Assembly (NCBI GenBank): GCA_030157685.1
Contig: JAOAUI010000441.1
Location: 1 to 36,131, forward strand
DNA length: 36,131 nt
Source: Ferruginibacter sp.
GTDB taxonomy: Bacteria > Bacteroidota > Bacteroidia > Chitinophagales > Chitinophagaceae
Direction: 5' to 3'
In this document: one piece after another, positions 30,792 through 36,131 of the stretch
How positions within the stretch are numbered: the first letter of the stretch is position 1
How the letters are laid out: every line of letters starts with the position of its first letter
Position numbers and translations under genes: made by a program
The notes under the pieces: model-generated
The model's input: only the letters and a program-made list of their open reading frames with translations
Databases searched by the model: none
Told to the model about the DNA's origin: nothing

Positions 30792-31184
30792 TCACATTAC
30801 AGGCTGCATCAGATCCCATAAATTACCATACAGGTCTTCAAAAACAGCTACAGTACCGTACTCTTCTTTTACCGGAGGCCGTACAAAATTTATTTTCTGC
30901 AAAAGCATATTATTATAGTCACGCCAAAAATCATCGGTATATAAAAATAAAAATACCCTGCCGCCGGTTTGATTGCCTATCCTGCTTTTTTGTTCATCGG
31001 TAGCAGCCTGTGCAAGTAATAAGCAACATTGCCCATCACCTTTTGGTTTTACCATTACCCATCTTTTTGTTTCACTCAGCCTGGTATCTTCAATAAGTGT
31101 GAAGTTTAGTTTTTCGGTATAGAAAGCAATGGCTTCATCGTAGTTGTTTACTACTAAAGCTATATGGGCTATGTGTTGGTTCAT
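30792..31184 (-). CDS. VOC-family (glyoxalase/bleomycin resistance-like) protein
   Basis: 130 residues, one vicinal-oxygen-chelate domain with two beta-alpha-beta-beta-beta modules. MNQHIAHIALVVNNYDEAIAFYTEKLNFTLIEDTRLSETKRWVMVKPKG is the first module with the metal His. VFLFLYTDDFWRDYNNM and YGTVAVFEDLYGNLWDLMQP form the second, with the metal Glu replaced by the usual DLYGNLWDL end. The substrate is unknown; members range from glyoxalases to dioxygenases and antibiotic-binding proteins. Probably transcribed with or separately from the hydrolase gene just upstream (34 bp). Confidence 0.85.
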   Translation of the reverse strand: MNQHIAHIALVVNNYDEAIAFYTEKLNFTLIEDTRLSETKRWVMVKPKGDGQCCLLLAQAATDEQKSRIGNQTGGRVFLFLYTDDFWRDYNNMLLQKINFVRPPVKEEYGTVAVFEDLYGNLWDLMQPVM

Positions 31185-31218
31185 CTTCTTTTAATAAATA
31201 AAAAATAATTGGGCATCA

Positions 31219-32100
31219 TTAAAGTAGCGGTGCTAAGGCATTACTATTCTCCAAAAACAACCGGAAATTATGATCGGGCCTGTTGATGACATCATTGTGT
31301 TCTTTAAGGCTGTGTATAAAAATAACCTGGTTTGTTTTAAGCATAGGTGTATGCACATCTTTTTCTTCGGGGTTTATAAACGGAATATTTTTTTCCCTGA
31401 GCAGCTGCATCATTTTATCAGACACTTCATCTGTGCCGCCGCCTTTATTGGTATACAGGTTGATGAATTGATGCGATGCATCGGACTGAATCCAGGCAGT
31501 ATATTTATCAAGCTGGCTGTACAGGCCATCAAATAAAATTACCTGCTTTATTTCTACACCACCGTTCTGTAATATATGTGCCATGACTCTGAAAGCGCCG
31601 CTATGGCCTGCCAATACTATGTTTCCGGGTTTTGCGTTTTTACTGATTAGCTTTTCTGTTTTCAATTTAAAAAGTACATCTTTCAGCAGGTTTTTAAAAA
31701 TGCCTGCCTGTTCAAGTTTTCCTCCATAACTATCGGGTGCATTTTTTGTTGTTTCGGGCAATACCAAAATAGCATTGCGTTTTGATGCTATGAATTGTTT
31801 TATCAGTTCAAAGTAAGCGGCAGCACTGTCAATTGTGTTTCGCCAGCCATGAAACCAAAAAACTACATCAACATGTTTACCGGTTTTAAAATAAGGCGGT
31901 ACTGCAATCAGTACAGTACTGTCACTGTAATGCACTGTGGCAGGATATAAAACCTTGTTATAAGTATGTCCAGTTGATCTTGCTGTATCGGGAAAAGATG
32001 TATAAGCAGATGAGATACGGAATAGCTGCAGCTCATTTTCTTTTTGAGCAAATGAAGCAAAGCATGGAAACAATAGCAGCAGCAGGAATGGTATTCTCAT
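31219..32100 (-). CDS. Secreted alpha/beta-hydrolase-like protein
   Basis: 293 residues with a signal peptide (MRIPFLLLLLFPCFASFAQ). The alpha/beta-hydrolase core shows VDVVFWFHGWRN (oxyanion strand, about residues 78-88) and IVLAGHSGAFRVMAHIL with the nucleophile Ser167 in GHSGA. ILFDGLYSQ and a C-terminal KEHNDVINRPDHNF supply candidate acid and His residues. Likely an esterase- or peptidase-like enzyme of the periplasm or outside the cell; the substrate is not predictable. No sorting domain is present. Confidence 0.78.
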   Translation of the reverse strand: MRIPFLLLLLFPCFASFAQKENELQLFRISSAYTSFPDTARSTGHTYNKVLYPATVHYSDSTVLIAVPPYFKTGKHVDVVFWFHGWRNTIDSAAAYFELIKQFIASKRNAILVLPETTKNAPDSYGGKLEQAGIFKNLLKDVLFKLKTEKLISKNAKPGNIVLAGHSGAFRVMAHILQNGGVEIKQVILFDGLYSQLDKYTAWIQSDASHQFINLYTNKGGGTDEVSDKMMQLLREKNIPFINPEEKDVHTPMLKTNQVIFIHSLKEHNDVINRPDHNFRLFLENSNALAPLL

Positions 32101-32252
32101 TTTAATTAATTGCCTTTACAAGTTACTAAAGATGTGGAATTTTACGGGGGTAAAGTAAATGCCAGGCACCTGAATAAAAGCTTGTAGTAACAAATGCATT
32201 AATTTAGTTTTTTTTAAAGCTATTTTATACTAAGTTTATCAAAAAAAAATAA

Positions 32253-33068
32253 ATGAAAACGCTGGCAGAACTTCAAACGGATAAATCTACATTTTCTATC
32301 GGGCTGGCATTATCCGATGGCTGGAACCTGGTATCGAAAAATCTGGGCTATTATATTTTGGGAGGTATTATTGCAGTTGCAATAAGTGCCGGTGTTGGTA
32401 TTATTCCCTTTGTGGGTGGTATTGTAAACAACCTTGTACTAAGCCCCTGCTTAATAGGTGGAGCGGTTTATGTAACCTGGCACATATCAAATGGTAAGGG
32501 GTGGACTGATTTTGGGGATATGTTTAAGGGCTTTAATTTTCTGCAACCCATTTTTATAAGTTCATTCATACAGTATGTTATAACTGCAGCACTTGCCTTG
32601 CTGGTGTTTTTTAATTTTTTACCCGAATTAATAGACATTTTTAAATTATCTCAGCGTGCAGATATGTTTTCCAAACAGGAAGAACTGGGTAATGCTTTCC
32701 TGGATTTAATACGTAATAGTAAGTTTGTGGTTTCCTTATTGTTATTGATGGTTGCGTTGTTGTTTATCACTGTGCTGTGGGTATTTAAAACACATTTTAT
32801 AATTATTTACAAAATGCAGGCCTGGCCTGCCATGGAGATGAGCCGCCGCATAGCCCGGCACAACCTGTTTCAGTTACTCGGTTTTTTTATATTGATGGGT
32901 TTTATTCTCATAATTAGCGCCATACCATGCGGTATAGGTTTACTGTTTACGCTGCCATGGTTAATTGGTGCTACCTACAGTGCTTTTGCACAAATTACAC
33001 ATTGCGACCGCTCAAATGAAATCAATGAAGAGATGTTTGATTTTATGGCGGGTAAAAAAGATAATTAA
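32253..33068 (+). CDS. Integral membrane protein of unknown function
   Basis: 271 residues with five to six hydrophobic segments: YYILGGIIAVAISAGVGIIPF, NNLVLSPCLIGGAVYVTW, FISSFIQYVITAALALLVFFNF, VVSLLLLMVALLFITVLWVF, and LLGFFILMGFILIISAIPCG with LLFTLPWLIGATYSAFA. Between segments a conserved-looking cytoplasmic stretch, MQAWPAMEMSRRIARHNLFQLLG, is like that seen in DUF975-type and related membrane proteins of unknown role. No enzyme motif. The start follows an A-rich tract typical of Bacteroidetes translation starts. Convergent with the cupin gene. Confidence 0.75.
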   Translation: MKTLAELQTDKSTFSIGLALSDGWNLVSKNLGYYILGGIIAVAISAGVGIIPFVGGIVNNLVLSPCLIGGAVYVTWHISNGKGWTDFGDMFKGFNFLQPIFISSFIQYVITAALALLVFFNFLPELIDIFKLSQRADMFSKQEELGNAFLDLIRNSKFVVSLLLLMVALLFITVLWVFKTHFIIIYKMQAWPAMEMSRRIARHNLFQLLGFFILMGFILIISAIPCGIGLLFTLPWLIGATYSAFAQITHCDRSNEINEEMFDFMAGKKDN

Positions 33069-33081
33069 TCCGGCAAATGGT

Positions 33082-33648
33082 TTAATTTATTTTTAATGGA
33101 GGCCCTACAACCTGCATTTCATTATCAGCAAAAATTTTAGCGATCTCGGCCGGAGTAGGTTCATGATCCAATGCAGCCATAGTTACAAAAAAGTTTTCCA
33201 GTTTTCCGGCGGGCTGCATGGTTACAGTCATTTTTCCTTTTTCCGAAACCTGGGTCCAGGCATGAGGAACTTTGCGGGGTAAAAAAATACTCTCTCCTGC
33301 GGTTAAACTGTATTTGTCTTCTCCCACCTGAAAATAAAAAGATCCCTCCATCACGTAAAAAACCTCATCCTGAAAATGATGAATATGCATGGGCGTTCCC
33401 CTGCCTGGTGAAAGTGATGTTTGTTCAAAAATGGCCAGGTCTCCATCGGTATCGCTGCCCGAAACTTTTACGTCGAGTATGTTAGCATTAACAGCTTTTA
33501 ATTTTATATGCCCGTGAATACGGCCTTCACCTGCATTTATTTTAAACCCTTTGTTATTTCTTAAAATGCTGTTTTGTATTTTAGAAAAAGCCAGCATGGG
33601 TGCAGCTGACAGGGCTATAAGCGATGCAAGAAATTTATTCCTTTTCAT
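33082..33648 (-). CDS. Exported cupin-domain protein
   Basis: 188 residues. An N-terminal twin-Lys/Arg-poor export signal (MKRNKFLASLIALSAAPMLAFS) precedes a single cupin domain: GRGTPMHIHHFQDEVFYVMEGSFYFQVGEDKYSLTAGESIFLPRKVPHAW. The two metal-binding boxes, with HIHH...E and a later H in PHAW, are complete. LENFFVTMAALDHEPTPAEIAKIFADNEM is the tail common in quercetin-2,3-dioxygenase-like exported cupins. Enzyme or sugar-binding role not known. Confidence 0.82.
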   Translation of the reverse strand: MKRNKFLASLIALSAAPMLAFSKIQNSILRNNKGFKINAGEGRIHGHIKLKAVNANILDVKVSGSDTDGDLAIFEQTSLSPGRGTPMHIHHFQDEVFYVMEGSFYFQVGEDKYSLTAGESIFLPRKVPHAWTQVSEKGKMTVTMQPAGKLENFFVTMAALDHEPTPAEIAKIFADNEMQVVGPPLKIN

Positions 33649-33772
33649 AATAGCAAAATTTAAAAATGAGTAATTGATCTTTACGCAGGATATGGTTTAT
33701 TGCTTAACCAAAACCTGCTGTTGTAAGATAATACTTATTTAAATGGTTGTGCTGGCGAAAATATATTGCTGT

Positions 33773-34210
33773 TTATTTTTGAATTTTAGTCAAATACTCT
33801 TCCAAAGAAATAGTAATAATATGCGTCCAGCCCATTTCAAAATTTTCCTGTTTTAATGCAGCCACGCTGCTGCCGAAAGGAATGGTGAATTCGTGTACCA
33901 ACGTAATTTTTGTGGTGGTATCATCTACTTTTAAAAGGTTCCAGCTAAGGGTTGATGTGCCGGAGTAACCGGGATACTCCCAGGTATATACCAGTTTTTC
34001 ATCCGGAATTATTTCAAGCATTTTGCCCCGGTGCAGCCATTGATTATCTTCTGTTTCGCCGGCTGTCCATTCAAATACAGCGCCGGATTCCAGTTTAAAG
34101 GCTTCATCAAAATTAAAATACCATTCTTTCATCATGGCACGGTCTGTAATGGCCTGCCATACCAATGCTATGGGTGCGTTGTATGTTTTTTCTATCTGGA
34201 AGCTATTCAT
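33773..34210 (-). CDS. SRPBCC / AHSA1-like domain protein
   Basis: 145 residues forming one START-like ligand-binding fold: FQIEKTYNAPIALVWQAITDRAMMKEWYFNFDEAFKLESGAVFEWTAG at the start, KLVYTWEYPGYSGTSTLSWNLL in the middle and FEMGWTHIITISLEEYLTK at the end. These proteins commonly sit next to an ArsR-type regulator. Here the downstream-reading order is regulator then SRPBCC, and the regulator is broken (34239-34499). The ligand is unknown. With its regulator lost, this gene may be constitutive or silent. Confidence 0.85.
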   Translation of the reverse strand: MNSFQIEKTYNAPIALVWQAITDRAMMKEWYFNFDEAFKLESGAVFEWTAGETEDNQWLHRGKMLEIIPDEKLVYTWEYPGYSGTSTLSWNLLKVDDTTTKITLVHEFTIPFGSSVAALKQENFEMGWTHIITISLEEYLTKIQK

Positions 34211-34238
34211 TTCTATTTATTTTTCTTTTTGAATTTTA

Positions 34239-34499
34239 TCAGGATACTTGTTCCAGTGCATCCAGCTTGTCTTCCCAAAACTGTTTGTATTGTGTTATCC
34301 ATGCATTTACTTCGCTTAACTTATCAAGCTTTGCTATGCAGTAGCGTTCCCTGCCTTCCTGTTTTATTTTTATAAGGCCACACTTGGTGAGTACTTTTAT
34401 GTGTTATGAAATAGCCGGCCGGCTGATATTGTAATTTTCTGCCACCGCATTAAGGGTTAAAGGCTGCAGGGCCAGCCTGCAGCGGCGAAAAATTATTCG
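34239..34499 (-). pseudogene. Broken ArsR-family regulator
   Basis: Reading the minus strand by eye gives LALQPLTLNAVAENYNISRPAIS-stop-HIKVLTKCGLIKIKQEGRERYC, then AKLDKLSEVNAWITQYKQFWEDKL, ending at a TGA. This is clearly the winged-helix core and tail of the ArsR proteins that pair with AHSA1/SRPBCC genes. Two faults are visible. A TAA stop (34404-34406) replaces the Lys or Arg expected in SRPAIS-K-HIK, which a single base change from AAA could cause. The first 20 or so residues, including the start, are missing and the acyltransferase gene now abuts there. The ORF track does not list it. Confidence 0.85.
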
Positions 34500-34504
34500 T
34501 TTTA

Positions 34505-35542
34505 TTAAGCTACTGCCGGCAGAAGCCTTTTTTTTATTGCTTGAATTTTTTTAATCAGGAAAGGTTCAAATATTTTTACTATGATGTAGGACACAATTAG
34601 TAAAATAAACAAGGGGATAACAGGCAATAGTAAACCTGGAATATTACTTACGTTATTATTTAATTTAAGCATTAAGCCAATCATAGCATTTTCGTGAATA
34701 AGGTACAGCGGATAACTGACGAAGCCAAAGAAAATAAGTACGCTGTTGCTAAATACAAATCTTGCTTTTTCAAAGTAAACAGGAATAAAAAAAACAGCTA
34801 TAACGATGATTGCGCAAACCAACTCTTCGGAAGAACGTTGGTATTTGTACAACTGTAATAAACTTACCAGGATTGCAAACAATAAATACCTGATTTTATC
34901 ACTCGTAAAATATAAGTAAGCTAATGCCCCGCCTGTAAACCATCCAAAATAATGGCAGGAGAGCAAATTGGAGAAGGATGTTAAAATCTTAATGCCCGAT
35001 ATGCTTGCGGCGTAAGAGTATACGAACAACAAAAAAAGTCCGATGACTGCATTTTTTTTCCCGAATAAAAAGTAAAATGTACCGAAAATAAAATAGAATT
35101 TAAATTCAACAAATAAAGACCAAAAAGAGTTTTCAACCAGATCAATTTTAAAACCTGTGATAAACTCTATCCAGATTGGTTCAATAAAAATTAACCCTGG
35201 AATGGCGCCGCTTAATTTTTGTATTCCTAACGGGCGTTCAGGTAAAAGATGCATGGTTGAATATAGAAGTACAGTTGCAACCAACATTGCCGGAAATAGC
35301 CTTAACCATCTTTTGTAAATAAACTGAGAAAATGTTTTGTTTTTCTCTAAAGACATAAGGATAACAAATCCGGAAATTAAAAAAAATAACGGAACGCCCA
35401 GGTATCCATACCTGAAAACAGGAAAATGCTTATACTGGCTGCCAAATGGAACTAAATGGGTGTATTGGGAAAAAGTATGAAAACAAATAACAAGTAATAT
35501 TGCAATTCCTCTTAAGCCGTCTAAAAAGGTTATTCTCTTCAT
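34505..35542 (-). CDS. Acyltransferase 3 family membrane protein
   Basis: 345 residues, about ten membrane segments. RITFLDGLRGIAILLVICFHTF is the classic acyltransferase-3 start with the conserved catalytic-region His. FRYGYLGVPLFFLISGFVI and FIYKRWLRLFPAMLVA supply the second and third motifs, and NSFWSLFVEFKFYFIFG the conserved Trp-Ser-Leu-x-x-Glu block. The family O-acylates surface sugars such as O-antigen or exopolysaccharide, fitting the sugar operon at a distance. It is notably AT-rich compared with the neighbours and abuts the truncated ArsR gene, so it may have arrived by insertion. Confidence 0.9.
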   Translation of the reverse strand: MKRITFLDGLRGIAILLVICFHTFSQYTHLVPFGSQYKHFPVFRYGYLGVPLFFLISGFVILMSLEKNKTFSQFIYKRWLRLFPAMLVATVLLYSTMHLLPERPLGIQKLSGAIPGLIFIEPIWIEFITGFKIDLVENSFWSLFVEFKFYFIFGTFYFLFGKKNAVIGLFLLFVYSYAASISGIKILTSFSNLLSCHYFGWFTGGALAYLYFTSDKIRYLLFAILVSLLQLYKYQRSSEELVCAIIVIAVFFIPVYFEKARFVFSNSVLIFFGFVSYPLYLIHENAMIGLMLKLNNNVSNIPGLLLPVIPLFILLIVSYIIVKIFEPFLIKKIQAIKKRLLPAVA

Positions 35543-35717
35543 TTAATTATTTGTTTGACTGTGGCTTTGGTTACTAAGCAGCTTAAGTATTTGTATTCAT
35601 ATTAATTTGTGGTGGAATAAAGAAACGCAATTTTACCTGAAAAATTGTTTGTTTTGTTGCGGAAGCTGATTTGCATGCTTCGCTCAGTGCTCAATAATTA
35701 TTTTTTGTACAAGAGTG

Positions 35718-35735
35718 CCCCGAATGCTTTCGGGG
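35718..35735. repeat. Palindrome CCCCGAA/TTCGGGG
   Basis: A 7-bp perfect stem with a four-base loop, inside the composite element. No T-run follows, so it is a structured repeat rather than a terminator. Confidence 0.65.
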
Positions 35736-35781
35736 TAAACTGTGCCACCGAAGCCAATAGAATTCCCAAGCCCTGGCCCAT

Positions 35782-35810
35782 AAAAAAATCCCGACTTTAA
35801 AAATCGGGAT
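35782..35810 (-). terminator. Intrinsic terminator of the edge PLP-enzyme gene
   Basis: On the minus strand ATCCCGA and TCGGGAT pair around a nine-base AT loop and are followed by seven T. It lies 64 bases behind the stop at 35875. Confidence 0.85.
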
Positions 35811-35874
35811 CATTGTCTTTAAAAATCGTTTTGTAATTGGAGATTGCTTCGTCGTGCCTCCTCGCAATGACGTT

Positions 35875-36131
35875 TTAATTCGCTTCCGCCATATCCGGTA
35901 TATCAACTGCTTTATAAGCACCGGCATCTAATTTCTTTTTTGTTTCTTCAAATGCTTTTAGTGTTTCGTCAATATCGGCATCTGTGTGGGCGGCAGTGGG
36001 TATAAGGCGGTAAATGATATCACCTTTTGGTATTACGGGGTACACCACAATGCTGCAGAAAATATGGTAGTTCTCACGCAGGTCCATCACCATTTGAGTG
36101 GCTTCGGGCACATCGCCTTTCATGTAAATGG
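35875..36131 (-). CDS. C-terminal part of a PLP-dependent alpha-oxoamine-synthase/aminotransferase-like enzyme (cut by the window)
   Basis: The frame is open to the window edge, so only about the last 85 residues are seen; the Met at 36123 is internal. ATQMVMDLRENYHIFCSIVVYPVIPKGDIIYRLIPTAAHTDADIDETLKAFEETKKKL fits the C-terminal small domain of fold-type I PLP enzymes of the AONS/KBL/serine palmitoyltransferase group. In these enzymes a YPxxPxG...RLxPTAxHT motif ends the active site. The active-site Lys lies outside. A sphingolipid-type serine palmitoyltransferase is possible in this phylum, but the fragment cannot decide. The last 15 residues (GAYKAVDIPDMAEAN) are a non-conserved tail. Confidence 0.7.
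   Translation of the reverse strand, partial: IYMKGDVPEATQMVMDLRENYHIFCSIVVYPVIPKGDIIYRLIPTAAHTDADIDETLKAFEETKKKLDAGAYKAVDIPDMAEAN

Larger units (their letters stand above)
35706..35872. repeat. Composite dispersed intergenic element, copy 2
   Basis: TGTACAAGAGTGC (35706-35718) and, further on, GGAGATTGCTTCGTCGTGC...CGCAATGACG (35839-35872) repeat the two modules seen at 28391-28490 in the same order. Here the gap between them is longer and holds a palindrome and the terminator. The second module matches the widely seen GTCATTGCGAGG...GAAGCAATCTCC type of intergenic repeat. Confidence 0.75.
35543..35874. other. Gene-free stretch with repeats and a terminator
   Basis: No credible gene. It holds a second copy of the composite intergenic element (35706-35872), a GC-rich palindrome, a minus-strand terminator, and a degenerate piece GCATGCTTCGCTCAG at about 35673 that looks like another relative of the GCTTCG module. 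Confidence 0.7.

Noticed and set aside
34031-34375. 114-codon forward ORF
   Set aside because: It is a shadow of the SRPBCC gene and the broken ArsR gene read on the wrong strand.

Overview
The window looks like chromosomal DNA of a Bacteroidetes bacterium, most likely of the Chitinophagaceae type. Four things point there: two predicted type IX secretion cargo proteins (one with the gliding-motility-associated C-terminal domain), futalosine-pathway menaquinone genes, several candidate TAnnTTTG -7 promoter boxes with almost no Shine-Dalgarno sequences, and an EF-P with an unusual loop. The genus assignment is inference. Most of the window is ordinary core genome with small accessory insertions.

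Layout. 1-6.9 kb: a class IV aminotransferase, a CPD photolyase, mqnD and mqnB (menaquinone), two tandem PTPS-family genes followed by folE (pterins), a Uma2-like nuclease-fold protein, and fabD. 7-12.2 kb: a 940-residue secreted choice-of-anchor-L protein, malate dehydrogenase, a small secreted protein with a sorting-domain-like C-terminus, and a thioredoxin-like lipid-side redox protein. 12.4-15.2 kb: efp, then accB-accC of acetyl-CoA carboxylase. 15.2-16.5 kb: a small accessory island with short coupled membrane ORFs, two hairpins, an array of 21-bp phased AT-rich repeats and an XRE-family regulator. 16.5-23.9 kb: a seven-gene minus-strand operon that makes activated sugars (UDP-glucuronate, UDP-xylose, UDP-HexNAc uronates, dTDP-rhamnose and an amino sugar), with no glycosyltransferase in view. 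24-28.4 kb: waaA (Kdo transferase), a conserved hypothetical gene, thymidine kinase, and ccmB-ccmC-ccmD for cytochrome c maturation. 28.5-36.1 kb: glutamate dehydrogenase and a run of small accessory genes (VOC protein, secreted alpha/beta hydrolase, membrane protein, cupin, SRPBCC protein with a broken ArsR partner, acyltransferase 3), ending in a PLP-enzyme gene cut by the window edge.

The most unusual structure is in the non-coding DNA. There is a strictly 21-bp-spaced array of about ten AT-rich dyad units directly upstream of the XRE gene. Separately, many gene junctions, and three places inside genes (one in mqnD, two in waaA), contain short degenerate repeats with exact 7-bp or 8-bp phase. 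Several run through the stop codon of one gene up to the start codon of the next, and some are arranged as inverted arms. No rRNA, tRNA, CRISPR array or insertion sequence was recognised.
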